A stretch of DNA of 60,447 nucleotides, taken from an uncultured Pelagibacteraceae bacterium (lineage in GTDB: Bacteria; Pseudomonadota; Alphaproteobacteria; Pelagibacterales; Pelagibacteraceae). Under the pieces are notes generated by a model. That model had not been told where the DNA came from, made no database searches, and saw only the letters and a program-made list of their open reading frames with translations. Both the position numbers and the translations under genes were made by a program. This document shows, piece after piece, positions 42,939-54,604 of the stretch. How positions within the stretch are numbered: position 1 is the stretch's first letter; every line of letters begins with the position of its first letter. Location: positions 1 to 60,447 of the forward strand of contig CACBDD010000002.1 of assembly GCA_902537905.1 (NCBI GenBank), given 5' to 3'.

Positions 42939-43577
42939 ATGATCAACGAAATTTCAAAAGTAATAGACTTAAATATTAAAAAAGAAGAAAGAGTTTTAGA
43001 CTTTAGCGATTTTCAAAAACAAGAAATTAAATTTGATATTGCTAAATTACAAGAGGCTTATCATCAAATAGTTAAAATTAAAAAATTCGAAGACGCTGGC
43101 GTTACGCATTTTGGTGCAATATCATTAACACAAATACCTGGTGATCCTGACTCAATCAAGGGTAATAAAGCCAGAGGTGTATATTGGACAAAACCTGATA
43201 AGTCTGGAAAAGAAGTAACAAGAGATGAAACCATTGAAGAGTCTTCTTATTCAGAATTTATAAAAGATTATGAAAATACTTATTTCAAGGAAGTTTATGA
43301 TGCTTTGTCTGCAAAGTATAAACTTGGTAGAGTAAGAATACTTTTAAAAGAACCTAGATCAACCTTAAGTTGGCATAGAGATCCAGAACCTAGATTGCAC
43401 ATACCTATCATAACTAATCCTGGTTGTTTAATGGTTATAGATAATGTTGCAAAACATATGCCCGCTGATGGTTCAGTTTGGGTTACGAATAATACTAAGT
43501 ACCACAATGCATTTAATGGTGGAGAAGAGAACAGAATACATTTAGTTGCTTGTGTTTTAGATTACAAATTTAATTAA
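42939..43577 (+). CDS. Aspartyl/asparaginyl beta-hydroxylase-like 2OG-Fe(II) protein
   Basis: WHRDPEPRLHIPI (HxD) ... TKYHNAFNGGEENRIHLV (distal His, Arg). Confidence 0.7.
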   Translation: MINEISKVIDLNIKKEERVLDFSDFQKQEIKFDIAKLQEAYHQIVKIKKFEDAGVTHFGAISLTQIPGDPDSIKGNKARGVYWTKPDKSGKEVTRDETIEESSYSEFIKDYENTYFKEVYDALSAKYKLGRVRILLKEPRSTLSWHRDPEPRLHIPIITNPGCLMVIDNVAKHMPADGSVWVTNNTKYHNAFNGGEENRIHLVACVLDYKFN

Positions 43578-43578
43578 T

Positions 43579-44004
43579 TTGAAAAAAATATTTATTTCAT
43601 CAGATCACGCTGGATTTAAATTAAAAGAAAAAATTAAAGATTATTTAAGAAATAAAAAAGTAAAATTTGAGGATCTTGGTCCTAAAAATGATAGCAGTGT
43701 TGATTATCCTGATTATGCCCATAAAGTTGCAAAAAAAGTTAAGGTTAATAAAAGCAATGTAGGCATTTTGGTGTGCGGATCTGGGACTGGCATGAATATT
43801 GCGGCAAATAAGCATAAAAATATTCGTGCTGCACAATGTTTTAATCTAAAATCAACAAAATTATCCAGATTGCATAACGATGCAAACATCATTACATTAG
43901 GGTCTAGGTTGATAACCAAAAAAAATGCTTTAAGGTTTGTAAGTGTTTTTTTAAATACAAAATTTGATGGCGGTAGACATTTGAGAAGAGTTAAAAAAAT
44001 ATAA
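43579..44004 (+). CDS. rpiB: Ribose-5-phosphate isomerase B (TTG start)
   Basis: [30 protein letters not shown]. Confidence 0.93.
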   Translation: MKKIFISSDHAGFKLKEKIKDYLRNKKVKFEDLGPKNDSSVDYPDYAHKVAKKVKVNKSNVGILVCGSGTGMNIAANKHKNIRAAQCFNLKSTKLSRLHNDANIITLGSRLITKKNALRFVSVFLNTKFDGGRHLRRVKKI

Positions 44005-44006
44005 TT

Positions 44007-45314
44007 ATGTCGAGCGAAAAAAATTATTTAAACGATAGCTACAAGAGTTTTTTTGAGGATAGTTTATCTGTAAAAGATCCAGAACTTTTTAAAGCTATTA
44101 AAGATGAATTAATCAGACAACAACAACATATTGAGTTAATTGCGTCTGAAAATATAGTTTCACAAGCAGTATTAGAGGCACAAGGATCAGTTTTAACTAA
44201 TAAATATGCCGAAGGTTATCCTGGTAAAAGATATTATAATGGGTGTGAGCACGTTGATGTAGCAGAAAATCTAGCAATCGAAAGATTAAGAAAACTATTT
44301 AGTTGTAAATTTGCAAATGCACAACCACATTCAGGCGCGCAAGCTAATGGAGCGGTATTTTTAGCTTTGTTAAGTCCAGGTGATACATTTATGGGTATGA
44401 GTTTAAATTCAGGTGGTCATATTACACATGGATTAAAAATTTCTATGTCTGGTAAGTGGTTTAATGCTGTAGGCTATGATGTAGACAAAGAATCTGAATT
44501 GATAGATTATGATAATGTTGAAAAACTTGCATTAGAACATAAGCCGAAACTAATTATTGCTGGAGGAAGTGCTTATTCTAGAGTAATTGATTTTAAAAGA
44601 TTTAGAGAGATTGCAGATAAAGTTGGAGCTTATCTAATGGTTGATATGGCTCACTTCTCTGGACTGGTTGCTGGTAAAGGATACCCAAATCCCTGTGACT
44701 ATGCACACGTAGTTACTTCAACAACCCATAAGGTATTTAGAAGTGCAAGAGGAGGAATAATTTTAACTAATCATGAAGATCTTGCTAAAAAATTTAATAC
44801 AGCTGTTTTTCCTGGGTATCAAGGAGGACCTTTAATGCACATCATTGCAGCTAAGGCAGCAGGATTTCTCGAAGCATTACAGCCAGAATTTCAAGATTAT
44901 ATTAAATCTGTTTTAGCAAACGCTAAGATGTTGGCAGAAACTTTAAAAAATAATGGATTTAAAATTTATTCAGACGGAACAGACACACATCTTATGTTGG
45001 TTGATTTAAGACCTTATAATGTAAAAGGTAATCTTGCGGCAGAGAGTTTGTCTAGAGCAAATATTACATGTAACAAAAATGGTATTCCTTTTGATACAGA
45101 AAAACCTATGATTACCTCAGGAATTAGATTAGGAACACAAGCGGCTACAACACGTGGATTTGGTTTAAATGAATTTAAGACTGTAGGAGAATTGATCACA
45201 AAAACTCTAAAAGGATTATCAGAAAATCCAACAGATAATAGTAAAATTGAAAATGAAGTAAAAAATGAAGTTATTGCTTTAACTTCGTCATTTCCTATAT
45301 ATAAGAACTTGTAG
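44007..45314 (+). CDS. glyA: Serine hydroxymethyltransferase
   Basis: [33 protein letters not shown]. Confidence 0.96.
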   Translation: MSSEKNYLNDSYKSFFEDSLSVKDPELFKAIKDELIRQQQHIELIASENIVSQAVLEAQGSVLTNKYAEGYPGKRYYNGCEHVDVAENLAIERLRKLFSCKFANAQPHSGAQANGAVFLALLSPGDTFMGMSLNSGGHITHGLKISMSGKWFNAVGYDVDKESELIDYDNVEKLALEHKPKLIIAGGSAYSRVIDFKRFREIADKVGAYLMVDMAHFSGLVAGKGYPNPCDYAHVVTSTTHKVFRSARGGIILTNHEDLAKKFNTAVFPGYQGGPLMHIIAAKAAGFLEALQPEFQDYIKSVLANAKMLAETLKNNGFKIYSDGTDTHLMLVDLRPYNVKGNLAAESLSRANITCNKNGIPFDTEKPMITSGIRLGTQAATTRGFGLNEFKTVGELITKTLKGLSENPTDNSKIENEVKNEVIALTSSFPIYKNL

Positions 45315-45317
45315 CAA

Positions 45318-45776
45318 ATGATTTGTCCGTGTGAAAAAAAGGGTGATACATCTGTAGTGGATTCACGACCTACAGAAGATGGTACAGCTATTAGAAGAAG
45401 AAGACTTTGTATCTGTGGTGAACGCTTTACTACTTTTGAAAGAATTCAAATTCGTGAATTAATGGTCGTTAAGAAAAATGGAAGAAAATCAGTTTTTGAT
45501 CGTGATAAACTATCTAAATCAATTTATATAGCACTTAAAAAAAGACCTATAGATACAGAAACAATAGAAAAATTTATAAGTCAAATTTCAAGATCTTTAG
45601 AAGAACTTGGTCAAGGTGAAATTTCATCTAATACAATTGGCACTATGGTTATGGATGGTTTGAAGGATTTAGATCCTGTTGGATACGTTAGATTTGCTTC
45701 AGTTTATAGAAACTTCAGAGAAGAAAAAGACTTTGTGCAATTCGTGGACAGGCTTGATGTCTACAAAAAAAGATAA
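45318..45776 (+). CDS. nrdR: Transcriptional repressor NrdR
   Basis: [30 protein letters not shown]-cone. Confidence 0.95.
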   Translation: MICPCEKKGDTSVVDSRPTEDGTAIRRRRLCICGERFTTFERIQIRELMVVKKNGRKSVFDRDKLSKSIYIALKKRPIDTETIEKFISQISRSLEELGQGEISSNTIGTMVMDGLKDLDPVGYVRFASVYRNFREEKDFVQFVDRLDVYKKR

Positions 45777-46860
45777 ATTCACAGATAAAGATTTATTTTA
45801 TATGGATATGGCCTTAGATCTGGCTAGATCTCGTCATGGCCTTACTGGATCAAATCCTTCAGTGGGTTGTGTTATTGTCAAAAATGACAAAATAATTTCT
45901 ATAGGTCAGACTTCATTTAACGGAAGACCACATGCTGAGTCTAATGCAATTAAAAATAGTTTCGAAGATTTAAAAGGTTCAAAAATGTATGTTACTTTAG
46001 AACCATGTTGTCATCATGGTTTGACACCACCATGTACTGACTTGATAATAAAATCAAAAATTTCAGAGGTTGTGTATTCAGTTGCAGATATTGACAAAAG
46101 GGTAAGTAATAAAAGTTTTAAAATTTTAAATTCAAAAAAAATAATTGTAAAAAAAGGATTGTTAAAAAATAAAGTTGAAAATTTTTATTATCCTTATTTT
46201 TTTAATAGAAAGAAAAAATTACCTTTTGTTACCGGTAAAGTAGCTATTTCAAAAAATAATATTATTTACAGTAAATCCCAAAAAAGAATTACAAATGCTT
46301 ATTCTGATAAGTTTACGCACTTGTTGAGATATCAAAATGATACCATAATGATTACATATAAAACTCTTAACAAAGACAATCCAAGATTAAATTGTCGTTT
46401 AAAAGGTATGGAAAATTTTTCTCCTAAAAGAATTATTTTAGATAATGAACTAAATTCAAATTTGAATAGTTATATATTTAAATCCTCGAATAACAAAAAT
46501 ACTTTAATCTTTTATAATAAAGCTGATAAATCAAAAATTTCTAAATTTAAAAAAAAAGGCATTATTTTAATTAAATCTAAAATTGATATGGATAACAAAT
46601 TTGATATTAAAGAAATTTTAAAAAAACTATATAATTTTGGCTGTAGGAATTTACTAATAGAGGGTGGTAACGATTTAACTAATTTCCTGATCAAGAACAA
46701 AATTTTTAACAAATTTTATTTGTTCAAAAGTCCTAAAAACCTCTCAAAAAGCTTAGAATATTTAAAATTTAGTGGTCTAAAAAAATTAAATCAAAAATAT
46801 TCAAAAAAGATTAATTTAAATCTGAATTTGCGAAAAGACAGAATAACATTATATAGATAA
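45757..46860 (+). CDS. ribD: Bifunctional riboflavin deaminase/reductase RibD (start at internal ATG, overlaps nrdR)
   Basis: [39 protein letters not shown]. Confidence 0.92.
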   Translation: MSTKKDKFTDKDLFYMDMALDLARSRHGLTGSNPSVGCVIVKNDKIISIGQTSFNGRPHAESNAIKNSFEDLKGSKMYVTLEPCCHHGLTPPCTDLIIKSKISEVVYSVADIDKRVSNKSFKILNSKKIIVKKGLLKNKVENFYYPYFFNRKKKLPFVTGKVAISKNNIIYSKSQKRITNAYSDKFTHLLRYQNDTIMITYKTLNKDNPRLNCRLKGMENFSPKRIILDNELNSNLNSYIFKSSNNKNTLIFYNKADKSKISKFKKKGIILIKSKIDMDNKFDIKEILKKLYNFGCRNLLIEGGNDLTNFLIKNKIFNKFYLFKSPKNLSKSLEYLKFSGLKKLNQKYSKKINLNLNLRKDRITLYR

Positions 46861-46865
46861 AAATT

Positions 46866-47456
46866 ATGTTTAATGGAATAATTTATAATCAAGGTATAAT
46901 CACAAAAATAATTAAAAGACCAAAGGGTCTTAATATTTTTGTAAAAAGCAATCTCAAAGTATCTAAAAAAGATATAGGATTGTCAGTTGCTTGTGATGGT
47001 GTTTGCTTAACTTTAATTTCATATAAATTAAAAATGATGGAATTTTACCTGTCTAAAGAAACAATCATGCGTTCAAAATTTAAATTTTTAAATATAAAAG
47101 ATAAAATAAATTTGGAATTACCTTTAAAATATGGAACAAAAATTTCAGGACATATTTGCCAAGGACATGTTGATACCGTTGGTAAAGTATTAAGTATTAA
47201 AAAAATAGATAAATCATTTCTTTTTGATTTTGAATTACCTAAAAAAGAGAGAAAACACTTAATAGAAAAAGCATCTATTTGTGTAAACGGTATTTCTCTT
47301 ACAATTTCTAAAGTAACAAAAAAAGGTTTTCAAATTTGGATTATACCTCATACATATATGGAAACAAATTTATCAACTTTAATAAAATCTAGCTTAGTAA
47401 ACGTAGAGATAGATATATTATCTAAATACGTTAGAAATTATTTTAATGAAAAATAA
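46866..47456 (+). CDS. ribE: Riboflavin synthase, alpha type
   Basis: Duplicated lumazine-binding domains; VACDGVCLTL, GHICQGHVD, VNGISLTI. Confidence 0.92.
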   Translation: MFNGIIYNQGIITKIIKRPKGLNIFVKSNLKVSKKDIGLSVACDGVCLTLISYKLKMMEFYLSKETIMRSKFKFLNIKDKINLELPLKYGTKISGHICQGHVDTVGKVLSIKKIDKSFLFDFELPKKERKHLIEKASICVNGISLTISKVTKKGFQIWIIPHTYMETNLSTLIKSSLVNVEIDILSKYVRNYFNEK

Positions 47457-48543
47457 TTTTTCATCAATTGAGTCAATTATAAGTGTAGCCAAAAAAGGAG
47501 GCATGTTCATTTTGGTAGATGATGAAAAAAGAGAAAACGAAGGGGATTTAGTTATTTCCACATCAGACTCGAATGCAAAAAATATTAACTTCATGGCAAA
47601 ATACGGACGAGGTTTAATTTGTTTAGCACTTGATTCTATTCAGGCAAAAAGATTAAATTTATCTTTAATGTCACCGGTAAATCTATCAAGAAACAAAACA
47701 GCTTTTACAATTTCTATAGAAGCAAAAAAAGGAATAACAACAGGAATATCTGCCAAAGATAGAGCCAGAACAATTAAAATTGCTTCCAAAAAAAAGGTAA
47801 ATAAAAATGAAATTGTTTCTCCTGGTCATGTGTTTCCAATTATAGCTAAAGACGGCGGGGTTCTTGTTAGAGCTGGTCATACTGAAGCTTCAGTTGATAT
47901 TTCCAAGTTAGCCAAAAAAAATAACTCCGCTGTAATTTGTGAAATTATGAATGAAGACGGAACAATGGCTAAAGGTCAAGATTTATTCAATTTTGCAAAA
48001 AAACATAAATTAAAGATCGGAAAAATAGAAGATCTTATCGCTTATAGACTAAAAAAAGAAAAACTTATTAAACTTAAAAAACAAAGCAAAATAGATGTAA
48101 AAAATCAAAAATATAATATTAGAATATATGAGAACCTTTTAGATGGTTCAGAACATTTTGCTTTAATAAAAGGTAAATTAACAAAAGGCATTACTCCAAG
48201 AGTAAGAGTAATTTCATCTAATGTTGTGCAAAACTATCTTATAAACCAGTCATTACCAAATTCATTCAATAAGACCTTAAATTATTTTAAAAAATATCAA
48301 AATTGTGTTTTAGTGTTTATTAAAGACTCAAATTTAAAATCAGTAACTCAAACTTTAAAAGATTATAAAAACAAAGACTTTTATAAAAAGGGAAATGATA
48401 AGTTAATAAGAAATTATGGTATTGGTGCTCAAATTATTAAAGACTTAAAAATTAAAAATATGATACTAATCACAAAATCACCGAAAAAAGTTATTGGTCT
48501 TGATGGTTATGGCATAAAAATCACAAAACAGGAATTAATTTGA
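47446..48543 (+). CDS. ribB: DHBP synthase RibB fused to degenerate RibA-like domain (RibBX-like)
   Basis: DDEKRENEGDLVIS; RAGHTEASVDI; C-terminal RibA-like domain lacks the Cys cluster. Confidence 0.9.
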   Translation: MKNNFSSIESIISVAKKGGMFILVDDEKRENEGDLVISTSDSNAKNINFMAKYGRGLICLALDSIQAKRLNLSLMSPVNLSRNKTAFTISIEAKKGITTGISAKDRARTIKIASKKKVNKNEIVSPGHVFPIIAKDGGVLVRAGHTEASVDISKLAKKNNSAVICEIMNEDGTMAKGQDLFNFAKKHKLKIGKIEDLIAYRLKKEKLIKLKKQSKIDVKNQKYNIRIYENLLDGSEHFALIKGKLTKGITPRVRVISSNVVQNYLINQSLPNSFNKTLNYFKKYQNCVLVFIKDSNLKSVTQTLKDYKNKDFYKKGNDKLIRNYGIGAQIIKDLKIKNMILITKSPKKVIGLDGYGIKITKQELI

Positions 48544-48932
48544 TGAAAAAAAAATATCTAGTTGTTGTAGCAGATTATTATAAAGATGTTGCTGAAGGCT
48601 TATTAAGTAGTGCTTTAAAAGTAATTCCAAAAAAAAATTTAATAAAAATTATTAAAGTACCCGGTGCTTTTGAAATTCCAGTTACAATCTCAAAAAATCT
48701 AAAAAAATATGATGGGTTTTTAGCTTTAGGATGTGTAATAAAAGGTCAAACACCCCATTTTGATTTTATTTCTCAAGCATCAACTGATGCTATAATGAAA
48801 TTGTCCATTGATAGTAAAAAACCTGTTGGAAATGGAATAATCACTTGTCTTAATATAACTCAAGCGAGAGCTAGAAGAAAAAAGGGTGCTGAAGCTGCAG
48901 AAGCAGTGATTTCAGTTTTGTCTCAAAAATGA
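48540..48932 (+). CDS. ribH: 6,7-dimethyl-8-ribityllumazine synthase
   Basis: VPGAFEIPVTISK; CVIKGQTPHFDF. Confidence 0.94.
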   Translation: MMKKKYLVVVADYYKDVAEGLLSSALKVIPKKNLIKIIKVPGAFEIPVTISKNLKKYDGFLALGCVIKGQTPHFDFISQASTDAIMKLSIDSKKPVGNGIITCLNITQARARRKKGAEAAEAVISVLSQK

Positions 48933-49333
48933 GAACTCATTTTAACCCAAAAAATAACCCTAGAGTTATTATTATTCAAAAATTATATGGTAAATTTTAC
49001 AATGAAGATGATGATTTGGATTTTCCAAAACATAGATTTAAAAAATTTATTAAGGATATTGTTTTGGGAACACTAGAAAGAAATGACCTTATTTTAGATG
49101 AATTAAATAATAAGCTAGGTGATGAATTTGTATTTGAAAAATTAGATAAAGTTTTTCAAACGATCTTAAAAGCTGCCACATATGAATTTATGTATAAACC
49201 AAATTTATCAATTAATATAATTATTAAAGAATATTTAAATTCATCTAATTTTTTTCTTGAAGATTCACAAACAAAGTATCTTAATGCTTTATTAGATAAT
49301 GTTGGTAAAAAATTAAGATCTCATAATGCATGA
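48929..49333 (+). CDS. nusB: Transcription antitermination factor NusB
   Basis: Size, position ribH-nusB-thiL, NusB-like C-terminus. Confidence 0.75.
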   Translation: MRTHFNPKNNPRVIIIQKLYGKFYNEDDDLDFPKHRFKKFIKDIVLGTLERNDLILDELNNKLGDEFVFEKLDKVFQTILKAATYEFMYKPNLSINIIIKEYLNSSNFFLEDSQTKYLNALLDNVGKKLRSHNA

Positions 49334-50285
49334 ATTTAATTTAATAAAAAATTATTTTTTAAAATTAGCTAAAAAAAATAAATCTGCTCTTAATTTAAAT
49401 GATGACGTTTTTTTTGATAAAAAAAGAGGTATTGTTATATCTGTAGATACGTACAATATTGGTAAGCATTTTTTTAATTTTAAATCCCCTGATCTAGTAA
49501 TTAAAAAAATATTAAGATCATCTATTTCTGATTTAATTTGCAAAGGTGTTAAACCAAAGTTTTATTTTATTTCTGGTTCAGGTAATAAAAAAACATTTAC
49601 AAAAAATAACTTATATAAAATCTCAAAGTCACTCAACTCAGAACAAAATAAATTTAATATAGTTTTATGTGGTGGTGATACTACGTTTTCAAACAAATTA
49701 AGTTTTACGATCACTTCATTGGGATATGCCAATAAAATAATTTATCGTAATAAAGCTAAATTAGATGATGATATTTATGTTACTGGAAATTTGGGCGATA
49801 GTTATTTAGGCCTTAAACTATTAAGTAATAAATTGAATATAAAAAAAAAAGATAAACTATTCTTTATCAGTAAATACTACAAACCGGTTTTACCTTTGAG
49901 TTTAACAAAATATTTATTAAAATTTGCTAATAGTTCCATTGATGTTTCGGATGGATTAATTGATGATTTATCAAAAATGATTAATACACAAAATTTATCT
50001 TTTCATTTATTTGAGAAAAAAATACCTATTTCTAATAAATTGAGTAATTTGATTAAAAATCAAAGATTAAATAAAATTAATCTAATTTCTAACGGAGACG
50101 ATTATCAGATTTTATTTACTGCAAATGTTAATAATACTAGAATCATTCAAAATGCATCTAAAACAACAGGAATTAAAATAACTAAAATTGGTAAAATTGT
50201 ATCTGGGAAAGATAGATCATTTATATTTGATGAAAAAGGTAAGCAAATTCAAGCAAAATCTAAAGGTTATATTCATCAGTTTTAG
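49326..50285 (+). CDS. thiL: Thiamine-monophosphate kinase
   Basis: LNLNDDVFF...ISVDTYN; CGGDTTFS; IDVSDGLIDDL. Confidence 0.88.
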   Translation: MHEFNLIKNYFLKLAKKNKSALNLNDDVFFDKKRGIVISVDTYNIGKHFFNFKSPDLVIKKILRSSISDLICKGVKPKFYFISGSGNKKTFTKNNLYKISKSLNSEQNKFNIVLCGGDTTFSNKLSFTITSLGYANKIIYRNKAKLDDDIYVTGNLGDSYLGLKLLSNKLNIKKKDKLFFISKYYKPVLPLSLTKYLLKFANSSIDVSDGLIDDLSKMINTQNLSFHLFEKKIPISNKLSNLIKNQRLNKINLISNGDDYQILFTANVNNTRIIQNASKTTGIKITKIGKIVSGKDRSFIFDEKGKQIQAKSKGYIHQF

Positions 50286-50363
50286 AAGTTAATCGTTGTC
50301 TTTTTTAGCTTTTTTTGTATTGTGCGGGCTTAAAAATTTAACAACCAACAACTTAAGGTTAAT

Positions 50364-52469
50364 ATGAGCGGAACAATCGAAACAATACTATTATATACAA
50401 TTGGAGCTGGTTTACTATCTATCGTTTATGGATTTTTAACTGGTAAAAATATTCTCAATTCAAGCGCTGGAAACGCTAAAATGCAGGAAATTGCATCTGC
50501 AATCCAAATTGGTGCAAAAGCATATCTAGCAAGACAATACAAAACTATTGCTATTGTTGGTGCTGTAGTTTTGGTAATTGTAAGTATTGCTTTTAGTCCT
50601 TTAGTTGGTCTTGGATATCTTATAGGTGCAGCATTATCTGGTATTGCAGGATATGTTGGAATGTTGGTTTCTGTTGAGGCGAACGTAAGAACAGCAGAAG
50701 CGTCTAGAAAAGGCCTAGCTCAAGGTCTTTCTGTTGCATTTAAATCTGGCGCTGTAACTGGTATGTTGGTTGCTGGTTTAGCCTTATTAGCGATTGCAGT
50801 ATATTATTTCTTATTAATTAAATATGAAGTTGACGAGAGAGAGATAGTAAATGCTCTTGTTGCTTTAGGATTTGGAGCTTCTTTAATTTCAATTTTTGCA
50901 AGATTAGGTGGAGGTATTTTTACTAAAGGTGCAGATGTTGGTGCTGATCTTGTTGGTAAAGTTGAAGCTGGTATTCCTGAAGACGATCCAAGAAATCCTG
51001 CGGTGATTGCTGACAATGTTGGAGATAACGTGGGAGATTGTGCTGGAATGGCTGCAGATTTATTTGAAACATATGCAGTTACTATTGTTGCTACTATGGT
51101 TTTATCATCAATTTTCTTTGTGGGTGATCTTAATATGATGATTTATCCTCTTACAATTGGCGCTGCTTGTTTATTGACATCTATTCTAGGTACGTTCTTT
51201 GTTAAACTTGGAAGAGATAACAATGTAATGAATGCATTGTATAAAGGATTTATTGTATCTGCTGTTGCATCATTAGCTATTCTTTGGCCTGTAACAGATC
51301 ATGTAATTGGTTTTACAAATGAATACACTGTTAATGGAAATACATTTAATGGAATGGATTTATATTACTGCGGAGTAATTGGTTTAGTTATTACTGGTTT
51401 ATTAATTTGGATTACAGAATATTACACAGGAACAAGTTATAGACCTGTTAAATCAGTAGCTTTATCATCAACAACTGGTCATGGAACTAATGTTATCCAA
51501 GGTTTAGCTGTATCAATGGAAGCAACAGCAATACCTGCATTAATCATCGTGGCTGGTATTTTAATTACAAACTCTATTGCAGGCTTATTTGGTATTGCAA
51601 TCGCTGTTACAACAATGTTGGCATTAGCTGGAATGGTTGTTGCCTTAGATGCTTATGGCCCAGTAACTGATAATGCTGGAGGAATAGCTGAAATGTCTAA
51701 CTTGGATAAAAAAGTTAGAAAAACTACTGATGCTCTAGATGCTGTTGGTAATACCACTAAAGCTGTTACAAAAGGATATGCTATTGGTTCTGCTGGTCTA
51801 GGTGCCTTAGTTTTATTTGCAGCTTACACTGAAGATATCAAACATTTCTCTAAAGAAGCTGGTTCTGCTCTTGAAGGAATAGTTGTAACTTTTGATTTAT
51901 CAAACCCTTATGTTGTTGTTGGTTTATTAATTGGTGGAATGTTACCTTACTTATTTGGTTCTATGGGTATGCAAGCTGTAGGTCGAGCAGGTGGTGCTGT
52001 TGTAGTGGAAGTAAGAAGACAGTTTAAAAAATTTCCAGGAATTATGAAAAGAAAGCAAAAACCTGATTATGCCAAATTAGTTGACTTGTTAACTGTTGCA
52101 GCAATTAAGGAAATGATAATACCATCATTATTACCCGTATTATCACCTGTAGTTTTATATTTTATTATACTTTCAATAGGTGGTCAGGTAGCTGCCTTAG
52201 CTGCAGTTGGAGCTATGCTTTTAGGAGTTATTATTACTGGACTGTTTGTGGCTGTTTCTATGACTGCTGGTGGTGGCGCATGGGATAATGCTAAGAAATA
52301 TATTGAAGATGGAAATCATGGCGGAAAAGGCTCTGAAGCTCATAAAGCTGCTGTAACAGGTGATACTGTTGGAGATCCATATAAAGATACTGCAGGTCCT
52401 GCAGTTAATCCAATGATTAAGATCACAAATATTGTAGCTTTATTATTGTTAGCAGTTATCGCTGGCTAA
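50364..52469 (+). CDS. hppA: Membrane-bound proton-translocating pyrophosphatase
   Basis: [54 protein letters not shown]. Confidence 0.97.
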   Translation: MSGTIETILLYTIGAGLLSIVYGFLTGKNILNSSAGNAKMQEIASAIQIGAKAYLARQYKTIAIVGAVVLVIVSIAFSPLVGLGYLIGAALSGIAGYVGMLVSVEANVRTAEASRKGLAQGLSVAFKSGAVTGMLVAGLALLAIAVYYFLLIKYEVDEREIVNALVALGFGASLISIFARLGGGIFTKGADVGADLVGKVEAGIPEDDPRNPAVIADNVGDNVGDCAGMAADLFETYAVTIVATMVLSSIFFVGDLNMMIYPLTIGAACLLTSILGTFFVKLGRDNNVMNALYKGFIVSAVASLAILWPVTDHVIGFTNEYTVNGNTFNGMDLYYCGVIGLVITGLLIWITEYYTGTSYRPVKSVALSSTTGHGTNVIQGLAVSMEATAIPALIIVAGILITNSIAGLFGIAIAVTTMLALAGMVVALDAYGPVTDNAGGIAEMSNLDKKVRKTTDALDAVGNTTKAVTKGYAIGSAGLGALVLFAAYTEDIKHFSKEAGSALEGIVVTFDLSNPYVVVGLLIGGMLPYLFGSMGMQAVGRAGGAVVVEVRRQFKKFPGIMKRKQKPDYAKLVDLLTVAAIKEMIIPSLLPVLSPVVLYFIILSIGGQVAALAAVGAMLLGVIITGLFVAVSMTAGGGAWDNAKKYIEDGNHGGKGSEAHKAAVTGDTVGDPYKDTAGPAVNPMIKITNIVALLLLAVIAG

Positions 52470-52938
52470 TTTCTTTACGTTTTTTGGCCCTCGTACCTAG
52501 AGGGTCATTAATCTTTTGTCTCATACTAGACATAAAATCATATATAAATGAGTTTCTTTTGAAACCAGCTTGTGTTGTAGCTTCGACAATTTTAATATTT
52601 TCCATATCATCTTTATTATAAAAATCTTTCTTTTTTAAAATACCGTATTTATCAATTTCTAAAACAAGTACATCATTTTTAAAGATTTTCATTCTACCCA
52701 AATTTTTTAGTTGTGATTGTGTTTGTTTTCTTTCAATATATATCCATACATCATTATCAAACTTACTTTTTGTAGACGGTACACCTAATATTTTTTTTAT
52801 ATCATTTTTATTTGTTTGATTTACAATTAGAGTTTCTTGTTTTTTTTCTAAAAAAGGAACCCCATGGTGTTTAACAACAGGTTTAAATGAGCAATTTGAA
52901 AGTATTAAAAATAAAAAAAATATATATAATTTATTCAT
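52456..52938 (-). CDS. bamE: Outer membrane assembly lipoprotein BamE/SmpA family
   Basis: [16 protein letters not shown] lipobox; [24 protein letters not shown]. Confidence 0.87.
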   Translation of the reverse strand: MNKLYIFFLFLILSNCSFKPVVKHHGVPFLEKKQETLIVNQTNKNDIKKILGVPSTKSKFDNDVWIYIERKQTQSQLKNLGRMKIFKNDVLVLEIDKYGILKKKDFYNKDDMENIKIVEATTQAGFKRNSFIYDFMSSMRQKINDPLGTRAKKRKEISQR

Positions 52939-53404
52939 GACCAATAAGTATATACATATTTATAATAATTTAATTAATTTCACTAGAAATAAAGAGTTGT
53001 ATAAGAATTTAAATAGGGAAGATAGTTTTTCTGATAGATTGACTTTATTTTTGCTTCATTTTTCATTTTTTCTGAAAAACTATAAAAATGAGGATAACAA
53101 AAAAGTATTACAGGAAATTTATGATTTCAACTTCAGACAATTAGAGTTGAGTATTAGAGAGATAGGATATGGAGATCAATCTATAAACAAAAAAATGAAA
53201 GATTATATAAACTTGTTTCATTCAATGGTTTCTGAGATTCATTTTTGGGACAATTTATCGAGATCAGATAAAATTGAAAAATTGTCAATATTTTTAGAAG
53301 ATTTTAATAATATTGATGATTTACTTGAGTATTTTGATGAATTTAACTTAAATTTATCAAAAAAAACTTTGAATTATTATTTAAAAAGTGTAAGTAACCC
53401 ATAA
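52937..53404 (+). CDS. Ubiquinol-cytochrome c chaperone (Cbp3-like) family
   Basis: [36 protein letters not shown]. Confidence 0.75.
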   Translation: MTNKYIHIYNNLINFTRNKELYKNLNREDSFSDRLTLFLLHFSFFLKNYKNEDNKKVLQEIYDFNFRQLELSIREIGYGDQSINKKMKDYINLFHSMVSEIHFWDNLSRSDKIEKLSIFLEDFNNIDDLLEYFDEFNLNLSKKTLNYYLKSVSNP

Positions 53405-53406
53405 TT

Positions 53407-53589
53407 ATGGCTGTACCAAAACGAAAACAAACCCCTTCTAGAACTGGAATGAGAAGGGCACAAACTATGAAATTTTCAACTAAAAATATAGTTGAGGATA
53501 AAAAATCAGGTGAATACAGACTTTCTCATCATCTTGATTTAAAAACTGGCATGTATAAGGGCAGACAAGTTTTAGACCCAAAAGAATAG
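53407..53589 (+). CDS. rpmF: 50S ribosomal protein L32
   Basis: [19 protein letters not shown]. Confidence 0.95.
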   Translation: MAVPKRKQTPSRTGMRRAQTMKFSTKNIVEDKKSGEYRLSHHLDLKTGMYKGRQVLDPKE

Positions 53590-53602
53590 TATATTTATTT
53601 TA

Positions 53603-54604
53603 ATGTCTGAAAAAATTAAAATTGCAGTTGATGCAATGGGTGGAGATGGTTCACCAAAAAAAGTTATTGATGGTATTATTTACAACCATCAATCAAATAA
53701 AAACAATTTTTATAAAATTTTTGGAGATAGAAATAAAATTTCTTCGTTAATAGAGAATAAAATTAGTAAAGAATTCTATGAAATTTTTCACACAGAAAAT
53801 GCTATAAAAAGTACAGACAGTCCATTAGAAGGTGCAAAAAGAGGCAAAGATACAAGTATGTGGCTTGCTGTTCAAAGCGTTAAAGAAAAGCAGACTGATA
53901 TAGTTATATCTGCTGGTAATACTGGTGCTCTATTAGTTGTATCAAAATTGAATCTTAAAATGATTGAAAATATAGACAAACCAGCTCTGTCTGCACTTTG
54001 GCCAAATAAAAAAGGCATGAGTGTTGTGTTAGACCTAGGAGCTAATATTGAATGTAGTTCTAAAAATCTAAGTGATTTTTCTTTGATGGGAGCTGCACTT
54101 TATAATTCGTTATATCCAGATGAAATAGCCAATGTTGCTTTATTGAATATTGGTTCAGAAGAATTAAAGGGTAATGAAGTAATAAAGGAAACATATCAAA
54201 TTCTTAATGACAAAAAATCTGAAAATTTTAATTTCTCAGGATACATCGAAGGTAATCACTTAATGGATGGTGAAGTTAACGTAATTGTATCTGATGGATT
54301 TACAGGAAATGTTGCATTAAAAACAGCTGAAGGGACAGCAAATTTTATTACAAGCGAATTAAAAAAAGCAATGACAGGTAATTGGATAGGAAAATTGTCT
54401 TCTCTTTTAAACATTGCAAATTTAAAAAAATTTAAAAAAAGATTGGATCCAAGGTTGTATAACGGTGCAATATTTATCGGATTAGACTCTCCAGTGGTAA
54501 AAAGTCACGGAGGTACGGATTTTATTGGTTTTGCTAATTCATTAGATGTTTGCAATAGAATAGTTAAAGGTAATTTGATACAAAAGATCAAACAGAATCT
54601 TTAA
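53603..54604 (+). CDS. plsX: Phosphate acyltransferase PlsX
   Basis: IAVDAMGGDGSPKKVIDG; VSDGFTGNVALKTAEG. Confidence 0.96.
   Translation: MSEKIKIAVDAMGGDGSPKKVIDGIIYNHQSNKNNFYKIFGDRNKISSLIENKISKEFYEIFHTENAIKSTDSPLEGAKRGKDTSMWLAVQSVKEKQTDIVISAGNTGALLVVSKLNLKMIENIDKPALSALWPNKKGMSVVLDLGANIECSSKNLSDFSLMGAALYNSLYPDEIANVALLNIGSEELKGNEVIKETYQILNDKKSENFNFSGYIEGNHLMDGEVNVIVSDGFTGNVALKTAEGTANFITSELKKAMTGNWIGKLSSLLNIANLKKFKKRLDPRLYNGAIFIGLDSPVVKSHGGTDFIGFANSLDVCNRIVKGNLIQKIKQNL

Noticed and set aside
50286-50363. Structured RNA or terminator between thiL and hppA
   Set aside because: T-rich stretches (cttttttagctttttttg) lack a convincing hairpin; a simple promoter TTGTCT-16-TATTGT is a sufficient explanation.
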